From Rhodococcus sp. OK519 (lineage in GTDB: Bacteria; Actinomycetota; Actinomycetes; Mycobacteriales; Mycobacteriaceae): DNA of 64,000 nt. The notes below the pieces were generated by a model. That model was not told where the DNA came from, did not search any database, and was given only the letters and a program-made list of their open reading frames with translations. The stretch covers positions 481,462-545,461 of the forward strand of contig NZ_QAOW01000002.1 in assembly GCF_003051005.1 (NCBI RefSeq), written 5' to 3'. Shown piece after piece: positions 1 through 7,077 of this stretch. The position numbers and the translations under genes were made by a program. Position 1 is the stretch's first letter; every line of letters begins with the position of its first letter.

Positions 1-440
1 ACGGACGCCTCCACCGCCGGCACCCCCACCACAGACACCAACCCCGGAAACAACGCCAAATGCCTGCCACGAACCCCACGCACATCCTCAACCATCTCCA
101 CAGGCGGCTGCCACCCCGACACCAACAGCCGCCGAAACCCGCGCGACAGTGAGACAGCAGGCCGCGCATCGTCATACAAAATCCCCCGCACACGCCCACC
201 CCGATCCCGCCACACAAAGCCTTCATGCTGGACGCCACACACGCCACCCCAAAACGCCAACGTGGCAAGCTCCAAATCGGCAGCATCCAGGGCGTCAACA
301 TTCAGGGGCGGCTTCGACTTCGGCTTGTCGACACTTGTCCGTGGATCATCCGACTCCACTACCCGCTTCGCCCCGATCTGCGACCGCAGAAACCCGATCA
401 CGTCCGGGGCAGTCGTCACAAGATGCAGCAGTTCGCCCAC
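1..440 (-). CDS. Phage protein of unknown function, 3' end outside window
   Basis: The frame runs off the left edge of the window with no stop, so the C-terminus is missing. I place the start at GTG 440, behind a GGAGGGGAATC ribosome binding site. The visible 146 residues begin GELLHLVTTAPDVIGFL and contain a tryptophan- and glycine-rich middle (LATLAFWGGVCGVQHEGF). I recognise no family. It lies at the distal end of the leftward early gene chain and overlaps the small upstream gene by about 95 bases out of frame, so one of the two may be misassigned. The codon pattern and strong ribosome binding site favour this one as real. Confidence 0.6.
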   Translation of the reverse strand, partial: MGELLHLVTTAPDVIGFLRSQIGAKRVVESDDPRTSVDKPKSKPPLNVDALDAADLELATLAFWGGVCGVQHEGFVWRDRGGRVRGILYDDARPAVSLSRGFRRLLVSGWQPPVEMVEDVRGVRGRHLALFPGLVSVVGVPAVEAS

Positions 441-534
441 GATTCCCCTCCGATAGTGCTCGATGCAGATTCGCCAGATAGGTGGCACGCCTGTCCGCTT
501 GGTAGGTGTGCCACCACTCCCGGATGTCAGTCAT
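346..534 (-). CDS. Small phage protein, 62 aa, unknown
   Basis: It starts at ATG 534 inside a GGAGGTGATGGATGA context. The start overlaps the stop of the upstream gene in an 8-base overlap, a typical arrangement for translational coupling. The N-terminal half (MTDIREWWHTYQADRRATYL) looks protein-like and basic. The C-terminal half, from about residue 33, lies over the start of the next gene in another frame and looks like frame shadow. Only about the first 30 residues may be meaningful. No family is recognised. Confidence 0.45.
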   Translation of the reverse strand: MTDIREWWHTYQADRRATYLANLHRALSEGNRGRTAASCDDCPGRDRVSAVADRGEAGSGVG

Positions 535-916
535 CCATCACCTCCCTGCATGCTTGGTGACCCTTGCTGTAGCCCGCCGCCTGCATCTCCCGGGCTAGCC
601 CCGCAATAGCCTCTGGTGTTGCTGCAGCCCTGAAATCCGCTGTCGTGTTGTCCAGGACCACACCAGCAATCTCAAACGCCGCACGATGCTTCTCACTGGT
701 ACTGCCGTAGACGCGCTTCGCTGCGATCACCGCCTCCGCAAGCCCCACCAACCGCTCCCCCGCCGTCTCCTCACGCGTCGGCCCCCGCATCGACTCCAAC
801 TCGCTGAAGGTCAGCCCAGACATGCCGCCATCCCCCTCAGCCACCCAGAGCGTTGCGCCTTGCTCATCGTGGGCAGTCCAGCGGACGTTCTCGTAGTCCC
901 GGCGGGCGTTGACCAT
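527..916 (-). CDS. Hypothetical phage protein, 129 aa
   Basis: I chose ATG 916 (MVNARRDYENVRW) over the longer open frame because AAGGAGGAAATCGC directly precedes it. It is an acidic, alanine-rich, probably helical soluble protein with no recognised family. The C-terminal part (AIAGLAREMQAAGYSKGHQAC) looks like a short helical pair. It belongs to the leftward early operon, with its 3' end overlapping the next small gene by 8 bases. The 5' end sits inside the overlapping frame of the gene at 811-1047. Confidence 0.6.
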   Translation of the reverse strand: MVNARRDYENVRWTAHDEQGATLWVAEGDGGMSGLTFSELESMRGPTREETAGERLVGLAEAVIAAKRVYGSTSEKHRAAFEIAGVVLDNTTADFRAAATPEAIAGLAREMQAAGYSKGHQACREVMDD

Positions 917-1047
917 GCGATTTCCTCCTTGTAGCGGTGCACACCCTTCACGTGTGGGGTGCGGTCGCATTGGATGATGATGGTTTCTCGGGTGTGGTTG
1001 GGGGTGTCGGGTGGCCGGGCTTCTAGGTATTCACGGCAGCGGCTCAC
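811..1047 (-). CDS. Hypothetical small phage protein, 78 aa
   Basis: It starts at GTG 1047, which shares bases with the TGA of the upstream gene (GTGA overlap), so translation is probably coupled. The first 50 residues (MSRCREYLEARPPDTPNH onward) look coding. The last 28 lie under the next gene (start 916) and are low in information. The large out-of-frame overlap of about 106 bases is unusual, and the C-terminal extent is doubtful. No family is recognised. Confidence 0.45.
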   Translation of the reverse strand: MSRCREYLEARPPDTPNHTRETIIIQCDRTPHVKGVHRYKEEIAWSTPAGTTRTSAGLPTMSKAQRSGWLRGMAACLG

Positions 1048-1271
1048 GGCTGGTCACCGCCCTCCGCGAGGAGAACCTGCTCGCAGTCGTCGCACAGGTC
1101 GCGGTACGTGTACCGCTTGCAGGTCTCGTCGTGCGGCCAACGAGTGCCGTCGTCACGCCGATCGGCACAGATCGCGTACCGATGACCTGTTCCCTCGCCA
1201 ATCCCGCATCGGTGGCAGAGGGCTTCGCCCTGGTAGTGATCGGGAGGGAGTCGGTCACTCACCGTGCTCAC
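1044..1271 (-). CDS. Small cysteine-rich phage protein, 75 aa
   Basis: The protein carries CHRCG near residue 19 and a second cluster, CDDCE, near residue 60, with further Cys and His between (HDETCKRYTYRDLC). This suggests a zinc-binding fold of two CxxC knuckles. It starts at GTG 1271 inside the end of the gene at 1255-1428 and ends in a GTGA overlap with the next gene. Function is unknown. Small zinc-ribbon proteins of this kind are common in actinophage early regions. Confidence 0.6.
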   Translation of the reverse strand: MSTVSDRLPPDHYQGEALCHRCGIGEGTGHRYAICADRRDDGTRWPHDETCKRYTYRDLCDDCEQVLLAEGGDQP

Positions 1272-1428
1272 CGCCCTCCGCGGCCATGCGAGCCTCGAGT
1301 CGTTGAACAGCGGATCGGAACTCGTCCAACACCGGCTGATTACGCCGCAACTCAGCGACGATCTTCTCGGCTCGGCGTGCGAGAAATCGATCTGCGGCGG
1401 GGCTACGAAGTCGCTTCACCGCGCTCAC
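1255..1428 (-). CDS. Small basic helical phage protein, 57 aa
   Basis: The chosen GTG start at 1428 gives VSAVKRLRSPAADRF, then a strongly helical, charged segment (RRAEKIVAELRRN, EFRSAVQRLEARM). A longer frame upstream exists but is only the shadow of the preceding gene. It overlaps that gene by 26 bases and the following one by 17. It may be a short coiled coil. No family is recognised. Confidence 0.5.
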   Translation of the reverse strand: MSAVKRLRSPAADRFLARRAEKIVAELRRNQPVLDEFRSAVQRLEARMAAEGGEHGE

Positions 1429-1771
1429 CGACCTCCGCCACACGAGCAGCAGCCGGGCTCTGCTCGATGATCGAACTCGCGATGATCCAGCGGAGGCGCT
1501 CGACGGGCACAGCCCCGAACTTGACCAGTGACGGCTCATCCTCGCCCCCGTCACGTTCGGCCTCGACCGGATTGTTCGCCAGCTCGAACAGCCGATCCGC
1601 CTCGACAATGAGGTAGCCGGCGTTGGTGAGTGCAGCCACCACATGCGCGGCGTGATCCTTCAGTAGTCCACCAACCCAATCGCAGCCAGTGCACTCCGGG
1701 TAGCGAGCCGCTTCATTCAGGTGAACCACACGCAACTGGTGCTCGGCGATGATCTGTTCCGCAGTGCTCAT
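1403..1771 (-). CDS. Hypothetical phage protein with single CxxC, 122 aa
   Basis: It starts at ATG 1771 (MSTAEQIIAEHQLRVVH) in an ATGA overlap with the upstream stop. Residues 20-45 contain YPECTGCDWVGGLLKDHAAHV, in which a CxxC pair followed by a spaced His pair could bind zinc. A helix follows (VVAALTNAGYLIVEADRLFELA). Proteins of this style, with a CxxCxW motif then HxxHV, recur in actinophage early regions without an assigned role. It is part of the leftward chain. Confidence 0.65.
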   Translation of the reverse strand: MSTAEQIIAEHQLRVVHLNEAARYPECTGCDWVGGLLKDHAAHVVAALTNAGYLIVEADRLFELANNPVEAERDGGEDEPSLVKFGAVPVERLRWIIASSIIEQSPAAARVAEVGERGEATS

Positions 1772-1956
1772 GCCACATCTCCTATCGCTCGAATCGTTGG
1801 GCAGGGCCACTGCTGCCAGTTGCCGTCGTCTTGGCCGCAGCCCATGCACACCTGAACGAGACGCGATGTGCGTGACCCGTAGTGCATGGCGTCGACTGGC
1901 TCATGAACGGCCCGCACGCGCTCGATAGCTGCCCGCAACTCCTGTTCCGCGCTCAT
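1768..1956 (-). CDS. Small phage protein with CxxC knuckle, 62 aa
   Basis: It begins MSAEQELRAAIERVRAVHE, an amphipathic helix, then has CMGCG and a later WPCPTIRAI with a third Cys. A zinc knuckle is possible. It starts and ends in ATGA overlaps with its neighbours, which supports both the frame and the start. No family is assigned. Confidence 0.6.
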   Translation of the reverse strand: MSAEQELRAAIERVRAVHEPVDAMHYGSRTSRLVQVCMGCGQDDGNWQQWPCPTIRAIGDVA

Positions 1957-2579
1957 GCCTTGTCTCCGTCCACACGCACAAACGGGGCGAGGGCGTCACG
2001 CAAGGCGCTATTCGAGCAGCCGCAGCCGTCGCCATCCGTGAAACACCATCCGCCGCGCTTGCGCCACCACTTGTTTCCTGACCCGTCCTGAACTTGCCCA
2101 ACATCAGCAGGAATGTCATCAGCTGTCGGCCAGGGCTTCTCCGGTGTGCCATCCGGCCCGCTGCCCGGGATGCTGGCTGCGATCGCGTTGGCGACGGCGT
2201 CCATGGAGTACGCGTAGGGCTCAGTTTCCGAGCCGCTACCGTTGCAGTGATTGCATGGCAGAAGGTCCGTCCCGCCTTCGGGGAGTAGACGCCCATCAGC
2301 CGCAAGCTGGTCGAGGACAGCGCGGGCAGCCTTCCTGACTTGCAACTGACGCCAGCTCACAAGCTCATCCACCGTGGCTCGTTGCTCCGCCTGTGCGATA
2401 ACTTCCGCCAGCTTCTCCGCTTCCTCGTCGCGGGAAGACTCAGCCTCCAAACGGGCAGCCTGCTTGTCGCACCACACAGCCGAGAACGCGGTGTGTGAGC
2501 CCAACCAGTCGCGAGCCTCGTCCGTTCGTAGCACCTTCGCTGCGGTGCGGTACTCGTCCGCCGTGATCGTGTCGGTCAT
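1953..2579 (-). CDS. Hypothetical phage protein with DnaJ-like CxxCxGxG motif, 208 aa
   Basis: I chose ATG 2579 (MTDTITADEYRTAAKVL) because CAAGGAGACCCG precedes it and it forms an ATGA overlap with the upstream stop. The N-terminal 90 residues are helical and charged. A single CNHCNGSGSE element near residue 110 matches the CxxCxGxG repeat of DnaJ zinc fingers but occurs once only. A second Cys-Gly-rich patch (GWCFTDGDGCGCSNS) lies near the C-terminus, and the two patches may together hold one metal. Role unknown. Confidence 0.65.
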   Translation of the reverse strand: MTDTITADEYRTAAKVLRTDEARDWLGSHTAFSAVWCDKQAARLEAESSRDEEAEKLAEVIAQAEQRATVDELVSWRQLQVRKAARAVLDQLAADGRLLPEGGTDLLPCNHCNGSGSETEPYAYSMDAVANAIAASIPGSGPDGTPEKPWPTADDIPADVGQVQDGSGNKWWRKRGGWCFTDGDGCGCSNSALRDALAPFVRVDGDKA

Positions 2580-2761
2580 CGGGTCTCCTTGTCGGGGTTG
2601 GTGATGCCGCGGGCAGGCCAACCCCACGGGTCAGGGTTGTCGGTGCGGGCTTCGAGCGCCCAGGACGGGAACGTGGCTGCCGGCGTCTCACGTTCACGCC
2701 AGCCTTTGCAGCCGTAGTCGTGGCGGTGATCCCAGGTTCCGCAGTCGCAGGCCGGTCTCAT
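2576..2761 (-). CDS. Small phage protein, 61 aa
   Basis: The N-terminus is rich in potential metal ligands (MRPACDCGTWDHRHDYGCKG). The rest is polar with several tryptophans. ATG 2761 overlaps the stop of the resolvase-like gene (ATGA), and its own stop overlaps the next start in the same way. A small zinc-binding role is possible but not shown. Confidence 0.6.
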   Translation of the reverse strand: MRPACDCGTWDHRHDYGCKGWRERETPAATFPSWALEARTDNPDPWGWPARGITNPDKETR

Positions 2762-3135
2762 GTCTCCTCCAGTGGCTCCCCGAACCCCGCCATCCGCAAC
2801 AACTCAATCCCCGCCTCCAACGGCATCACAAACAACCGCAACGGAGGCTTCCCCGGACGTGTTCGCTTCGACGTGATGAACCCAACATCCGCACCCGACA
2901 GTCGAATCTGCGACTCGAGCTGCTCCAACCAGCCCGACCAATCAGGCGTGCGCACATTTTTGACTTGGCAGATTGCGCCAGGAGCGAGCCCTACAGCCAC
3001 ATCCAAGTGAATATCCCCGGTGTCCTCTGCTCGTCCGGCACGAGTCCGTTCAGCGTGCGGGAAACCATGGTCTCGTAGTGTTTTGAGGACTTGGCGTTCT
3101 TCTTCCATGCCTTTCCGATGATTCGCGTTAGGCAA
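2758..3135 (-). CDS. PD-(D/E)XK nuclease, Holliday-junction-resolvase-like
   Basis: The 125-residue length and layout resemble archaeal-type Hjc resolvases and phage resolvases. A conserved N-terminal Glu helix (GMEEERQVLKTLRDHGF) is followed by the metal-binding GD pair in AEDTGDIHLDV (about residue 40) and QVKNV (about residue 58) in the position of the (E/Q)xK element. A C-terminal strand-helix region follows. The TTG at 3135 is the best start: AAGGAGGCCACTG lies just before it, inside the end of the methyltransferase gene. Cleavage of branched replication or recombination DNA would suit the Erf, SSB and nuclease genes in the same operon. Family assignment is from motif pattern only. Confidence 0.65.
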   Translation of the reverse strand: MPNANHRKGMEEERQVLKTLRDHGFPHAERTRAGRAEDTGDIHLDVAVGLAPGAICQVKNVRTPDWSGWLEQLESQIRLSGADVGFITSKRTRPGKPPLRLFVMPLEAGIELLRMAGFGEPLEET

Positions 3136-4309
3136 CAGTGGCCTCCTTCATGGCAAGTAGATGATTGAGCGCAGCGACCGCTTGTTGCGGGCACACGCCG
3201 TTACCGATCGCCTTCAACTGGTCTGCGCGGGAGATCCCCGGCACTGCGGTCACATGACCGGCAGGGAGGCCCATCATCCACTCAGCGAATGCTGCAGAGA
3301 GACGCGGTCGGCCGTTCCTGTTCGACTCAGTCGGGGCAGGCGCAGGCCGAGTCAGACGCTCCCAACGTCGAACAGCGGGAGCGTAGGCGCCCCAGTCAAT
3401 CCCAGCACTGCATCCACGAGCTGCTGCGTGTGGCCCTTCCGCTTGTCCGGGTGCTGGCCGCCGCCAGTCGCATCCGACGCCTTCGGGCTCGGTAGCACCT
3501 TCCCGCCCGACCCGAGGAGGTCGTTCTCCACGATGATCGACAGATCCGTCACTTGCGTCCGCCCCGGCTTCTTCCGTAGATGCGCCTCCGGGCTGTTCCC
3601 AGACGGTTGAGCAACCGGTGTCGGAAGCACTGTCACCGCGTCGGTCAGAGTCGTCCCACCGTGATGCTGCGATCCCGGCTGCCGAGTAGCGGTCGCGTTC
3701 CGGGCACCCTTCGCGTCCGTTGTCACCGGGGTAGGCAGGAAGTCGAGCACCACGCCGGGCAGTAGCTTCTCGTTCGACCTGCTGCCGCCCCGTCTCTCGT
3801 TCGTCCCGGTCGCGTTCCCGGTCGTCGGCGTCGGCAGGAGTGACGAGGATGAAGAGCCGTTCGCGGTGATGGGGTGCGCCGACGCCGGAAGCTCGAAGGC
3901 TCGTCCATCGGACATGCATCCCGTCTTCGGCCAGGTCTCCGAGAACTCGATCGAACCCCAGAGACCGGTGGCCGGCCACATTCTCCAGGACTGTGTATCG
4001 GGGTCGTAGGACGCGAATTGCTTCCCGGACGTACGGCCAGAGGTGTCGTTCATCGTTGGTGCCCTTTCGCTTTCCGGCAGCACTGAATGGCTGGCAGGGG
4101 TAGCCGCCGGTGAGGATGTCGACGGGCGGGACGGTGGCCCAGTCGACTTCGGTGACGTCGTGGAGGTTCGGCACGCCAGGCCAGTGATGCTCGAGGATCG
4201 CAGACGGTGCGGCCTCGTACTCGCAGTGCCAGGCGACGACACCGTGGAACGCCTCGAGCGCGGCTAGGTCCAGGCCGCCGTATCCGGAGAACAAGGAGCC
4301 AACTCGCAT
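3128..4309 (-). CDS. Phage C5 cytosine DNA methyltransferase
   Basis: It transfers a methyl group from S-adenosylmethionine to C5 of cytosine, probably protecting phage DNA from host restriction. Motif I is GSLFSGYGGLDLAA near the N-terminus. Motif IV, with the catalytic Cys, is GGYPCQPFSAAGKRKG (about residue 70). Motif VI is VLENVAG (about 108), motif VIII is HHRERLFILV (about 148), and motif X is AIGNGVCPQQAVAAL near the end. The target-recognition region (about 155-300) is a low-complexity run of Ala, Asp, Arg and Gly that looks little like a folded domain, while another frame of the same DNA looks more protein-like (separate entry). ATG 4309 follows GGAGGCTTG. The 3' end overlaps the resolvase-like gene by 8 bases. 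Confidence 0.9.
   Translation of the reverse strand: MRVGSLFSGYGGLDLAALEAFHGVVAWHCEYEAAPSAILEHHWPGVPNLHDVTEVDWATVPPVDILTGGYPCQPFSAAGKRKGTNDERHLWPYVREAIRVLRPRYTVLENVAGHRSLGFDRVLGDLAEDGMHVRWTSLRASGVGAPHHRERLFILVTPADADDRERDRDERETGRQQVEREATARRGARLPAYPGDNGREGCPERDRYSAAGIAASRWDDSDRRGDSASDTGCSTVWEQPGGASTEEAGADASDGSVDHRGERPPRVGREGATEPEGVGCDWRRPAPGQAEGPHAAARGCSAGIDWGAYAPAVRRWERLTRPAPAPTESNRNGRPRLSAAFAEWMMGLPAGHVTAVPGISRADQLKAIGNGVCPQQAVAALNHLLAMKEATVA
3352..4242 (-). other. Second open frame inside the methyltransferase gene with family-like motifs
   Basis: This frame is open for 296 codons, out of register with the methyltransferase. From about 4030 down to 3352 it reads like a natural phage protein: SYDPDTQSWRMW, then FSETWPKTGCMSDGRAFEL, then repeated LPTP/LPSP units (LLPTPTTGNATG, FLPTPVTTDAKG, VLPTPVAQPSG, VLPSPKASDATGG). 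I recall the same signature, a DPDT-SWR then ETWPR-G-M-G then LPTP repeats, from phage methyltransferase-associated sequences. It stops where the main frame resumes recognisable text (DWGAYAPAVRRWERL). It may be true overprinting, an ancestral target-recognition frame left by compensating frameshifts, or a frameshift hotspot. No ribosome binding site for independent translation is evident. Confidence 0.4.
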
Positions 4310-4384
4310 CAAGCCTCCAGTCTTGTTTTCACTCTGTCTAGTTGTGGGCCTTGTCGGGGGCAGTGGTGTACTGCCCCCTGTCGG

Positions 4385-4795
4385 CTAGTTGGCGCGAACG
4401 AACGGCCCGTAGGCGCGATTCATCTGGTCAGCACCGAAGGGGCTCGGCCTTCCCGAAGCCACGTAGATGCGGACACCGTCGCGGTTGACGTAGCGGTCAT
4501 CCTCGTTGTCCAGGTACTCGACGCCTCCCGGTACGTCCTGCCAGCGATCCCACTTGTCAGGCTCACCCTTCAACGCCTGCTCGATCACTGCCAGCTTCTC
4601 TGCAGCCTCGACAGCTTCGCGTTTGAAGTGGTCGCGGTCATGCTCCGCTGAATCCAACTGTGAAGTGAGTTGGGACACTGATGCTTCGAGGGTTTCGTTG
4701 CGCGCCTTGAGACGGTTGATTTCGGCGGTCTGGTCGTCGCGGTATTGGCCGGCGATCGTGCGTGTCTGTGCGGGTGTGAGTTCGAGTGTCGCCAC
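4385..4795 (-). CDS. Hypothetical phage coiled-coil protein, 136 aa
   Basis: The start is GTG 4795 in a TAGTG overlap with the upstream stop, preceded by GAGGAGCA. Residues 20-75 form a long charged heptad-like segment (EINRLKARNETLEASVSQL and onward) that is very likely a coiled coil. The C-terminal 45 residues are compact and aromatic (VEYLDNEDDRYVNRDGVRIYV). No enzyme motif is visible. It may be a structural or regulatory partner in replication, but that is unsupported. Confidence 0.6.
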   Translation of the reverse strand: MATLELTPAQTRTIAGQYRDDQTAEINRLKARNETLEASVSQLTSQLDSAEHDRDHFKREAVEAAEKLAVIEQALKGEPDKWDRWQDVPGGVEYLDNEDDRYVNRDGVRIYVASGRPSPFGADQMNRAYGPFVRAN

Positions 4796-4911
4796 TACTG
4801 CTCCTCGGGTTCTGCGGTTGTCACGAGCTGGCACACGAACCAGCCTGTGTGGGTGTGATGCCACTTCCCTGTGTCTTGGTGGATGGGTTGGTGGCAGTGT
4901 CGGCAGGTCAT
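4795..4911 (-). CDS. Tiny zinc-ribbon-like phage protein, 38 aa
   Basis: The sequence begins MTCRHCHQPIHQDTGKWHH and ends with a third Cys in GWFVCQ, giving a CxxC pair, several His and another Cys in 38 residues. This is consistent with one zinc-binding knuckle. ATG 4911 overlaps the upstream stop (ATGA) and its TAG overlaps the next GTG by one base, which supports a real coupled gene despite the short length. Confidence 0.55.
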   Translation of the reverse strand: MTCRHCHQPIHQDTGKWHHTHTGWFVCQLVTTAEPEEQ

Positions 4912-5036
4912 TGGGTGACTGCGGTTTCGTCGAGGCTGTTCAGCTGTTCGTAGTTCCAGGGGTCGTCGGGTAGTCCGCGGCAGTGCCAGCATTCGCGGGG
5001 TAGCAGATCGGAACGCACACAACGCCCATCAGTCAC
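4908..5036 (-). CDS. Tiny phage protein with CWHC motif, 42 aa
   Basis: It starts at GTG 5036 (VTDGRCVRSDLLPREC) in a GTGA overlap with the upstream stop and ends in an ATGA overlap. CWHCRGLPDD gives a CxxC motif. An acidic tail follows. No family is recognised. Its place in an unbroken coupled chain is the main evidence. Confidence 0.5.
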   Translation of the reverse strand: MTDGRCVRSDLLPRECWHCRGLPDDPWNYEQLNSLDETAVTQ

Positions 5037-5185
5037 TTGGCCTCCACATGCACGGGGTCGCCTACAGGCAGCCCGTTCTCTTCGATCAGGTACCAGTTGA
5101 AGTCCCAGCCGACTTCCCACACGGATCCGTTGCTGTCGGTGTGCCGCTGCCCCGACTTGGCCGGCTCAGCCGTTGGCTTGGTCAC
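5033..5185 (-). CDS. Small phage protein, 50 aa
   Basis: GTG 5185 follows GGGGGAGACAGCA, a good ribosome binding site. The product (VTKPTAEPAKSGQRHTD and on) has an aromatic strand-like core, WEVGWDFNWYLI, and could be a small beta barrel or sheet. Upstream and downstream overlaps of 4 bases show coupling. Function unknown. Confidence 0.55.
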   Translation of the reverse strand: MTKPTAEPAKSGQRHTDSNGSVWEVGWDFNWYLIEENGLPVGDPVHVEAK

Positions 5186-5283
5186 TGCTGTCTCCCCCTG
5201 TTGCAGATGGTGTTGAGGATCGGGGCGGGCAGCAGGATGGTCATAAGCCAGCCTGCTGCCACACCCGTGTAGAGCTTGGTCAC
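5182..5283 (-). CDS. Tiny membrane-associated phage protein, 33 aa
   Basis: GTG 5283 shares bases with the TGA of ssb. The peptide has one hydrophobic stretch (GVAAGWLMTILLPAPILN) long enough to cross or enter a membrane, then a basic tail. It ends in an overlap with the next start. It is too short for a homology-based call. The coupling at both ends is the evidence. Confidence 0.45.
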   Translation of the reverse strand: MTKLYTGVAAGWLMTILLPAPILNTICNRGRQQ

Positions 5284-5672
5284 AGCACGTCGTGGTTGGA
5301 TGCCGGGTTCTTCCCCCACGAGTTCCCGCCCTTGTCCCGCTTCGGGATCGGCGCAGACACCGTCCGCACAGTCGCCTCAACCGACTGCCCCTTCGACCCG
5401 TCATTCCGCTCGTACTCACGGATATTCAGCTCGCCCGACAGTTCGATCTCCGTCTTCGCCTGGAACTTCTCGGTGATGAACTCCGCGAGGTCACCCCATG
5501 CGGTGCAGCGGATGACGGCGCTCTTGTCGGGTTCCCATTCGCCGGTCTGCTCGTTCTTCTTGTTCTTGTTGAAGGCGACGGGGAAGTTGGCTACGAACTG
5601 TCCGCTGGGGAGTGCCTTGGTTTCGATGTCGGCGATGATGAAGCCTTTGCCGCTGATGGTGGCGAGCGCCAT
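5280..5672 (-). CDS. ssb: Single-stranded DNA-binding protein
   Basis: The 130-residue protein has the OB-fold pattern of phage SSB. The first strand is ATISGKGFIIADIETK, the middle strands include GQFVANFPVAFNKN, the region around SAVIRCTAWGDLAEFI matches the conserved W/G segment of bacterial SSBs, and the closing strand is IELSGELNIREYE. The C-terminal tail is short and lacks the acidic DDDIPF-type tip that recruits host repair proteins. It would coat single-stranded phage DNA during replication and recombination, beside the helicase, Erf and nuclease genes. The ATG at 5672 is preceded by AGAAGAGACACAC. Confidence 0.88.
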   Translation of the reverse strand: MALATISGKGFIIADIETKALPSGQFVANFPVAFNKNKKNEQTGEWEPDKSAVIRCTAWGDLAEFITEKFQAKTEIELSGELNIREYERNDGSKGQSVEATVRTVSAPIPKRDKGGNSWGKNPASNHDVL

Positions 5673-5763
5673 GTGTGTCTCTTCTCTGTTGTGTTGTCAA
5701 AGATCGCCCGTAAGGAGGGCTAAACCGTTCTGTGAGCCACGAACTTGGCTCGCCGGTACTCGG

Positions 5764-7071
5764 CTAGTGGTAGTCGTCCATCGTCGCCAAATAATCCGGA
5801 TCAGGAATCCACGGCAACGTATGACCCATCTGCAACTTTTCCGGCCACGCCCGCTCCTCACGAGCACCACGCCACGCCACAACATCCACAATCTCCGCAC
5901 GTGGTTTCCCCGGATCCTCCTTCGCACGCCGTAGACCGAAACCGAACTCAGGCCACCGCCGCCACAGCGACGATCCGATCGGCCGCATCACCCGATTGCC
6001 CTGCATGTCAGTGCCATTACCGGCATGGGCCTCTGTGAGTAGCGCGAAGCCGTAACGCTCGCGCAGTCCGTCGATCACCCACGCAACCTCACGCGCCGAC
6101 ATCTCCTCAGACGGATCCCGATGATGCAGCTTGTACAACGGGCCAAGGACAACCAGATCCGGCGCAGTCGCAGAGATCGAATGCTCCAACCACGAAATAT
6201 CCTTGCCCGACAGCAAATCGATCCCGGCAGGTCGTGTGTCGATGCACATCTGCTCGTTCCAATCCACCGGAACAAACCCGTGCTGCTCACGCACAGACTT
6301 GACGCGGTCGATCACCCACCTGTACCGCCGGCGGGACTGATCGGCAGAGTTCTCGCAGTCGATCACCAGGACACGCACTGAGTGGCTGCCGTCGCCCATG
6401 ACGTTGCCGCCGAACGGGTGAACACCACCAGCCATGCACGCCGCCAACTGGGTGACGAGAGTGGTCTTGCCGCCGCCCTCAGCGCCCGTCACGACAGTCC
6501 GATCCATGCGCTCGAGAAGCCCCGGAACAAGCCACTGCCGTTCGGCTGTGTCGGCTGCGAGGAAGTCGTGCATCCGTTGCGGTAGCGGGGTTTCCTTGTC
6601 GGCCGCTGTCTCATCTGCGGCATCACATGCGGCACGCAATCTCGCTGTTGTCGCCCGAACTTCGGCAGCACCATCATCATCCGATAGCGATTGCAGCCGC
6701 CTAGACTCGACAGAGAGCGCCGAAACCAGCTTCCGCCTACCCGAGAGTTCCCGAAGCCTCCCAGCGATCTGAGAAGCCGACTCCGGACGCCACGCCATCT
6801 GAGTCAGCCCGAAGATCTTCGCCGCATCCCAATACCGGGTGAGCCCTTGCGCCTGCACCTGACCGAACACAGTCACCGCATCCACCGACTGCTTCGTGCG
6901 GAGCATCTTCCCCACCACCGCAGCGAGTTCCTTGTGCTGCGGCCTGTACCAGTCGTCCGGGCCGATCGTCAGGAACGCCTGCCCCGCCTTATCGGGGAAC
7001 AGGATCGCTAGCCCGAGGGCGGCTTGCTCGGTGACTTCATCCCACGCGATCTGTGTGAGTTCATCCGTCAA
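5764..7071 (-). CDS. DnaB/RepA-type replicative helicase
   Basis: The N-terminal 100 residues resemble the DnaB N-terminal helical domain (EQAALGLAILFPDKAGQAF, HKELAAVVGKMLRTKQSVD). A RecA-like ATPase domain follows, with Walker A GAEGGGKTTLV (about residue 195), a Walker B-like strand VLVIDCEN (about 238) and APDLVVLGPLYKL (about 310), and a sensor-like LLTEAHAGN. This is the AAA_25/RepA arrangement found in phage and plasmid helicases. It would unwind phage DNA at the fork. The start is TTG 7071 behind GGAGTGATGTGGA. The gene directly upstream encodes a probable replication initiator, an expected pairing. Confidence 0.85.
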   Translation of the reverse strand: MTDELTQIAWDEVTEQAALGLAILFPDKAGQAFLTIGPDDWYRPQHKELAAVVGKMLRTKQSVDAVTVFGQVQAQGLTRYWDAAKIFGLTQMAWRPESASQIAGRLRELSGRRKLVSALSVESRRLQSLSDDDGAAEVRATTARLRAACDAADETAADKETPLPQRMHDFLAADTAERQWLVPGLLERMDRTVVTGAEGGGKTTLVTQLAACMAGGVHPFGGNVMGDGSHSVRVLVIDCENSADQSRRRYRWVIDRVKSVREQHGFVPVDWNEQMCIDTRPAGIDLLSGKDISWLEHSISATAPDLVVLGPLYKLHHRDPSEEMSAREVAWVIDGLRERYGFALLTEAHAGNGTDMQGNRVMRPIGSSLWRRWPEFGFGLRRAKEDPGKPRAEIVDVVAWRGAREERAWPEKLQMGHTLPWIPDPDYLATMDDYH

Positions 7072-7077
7072 TCCACA

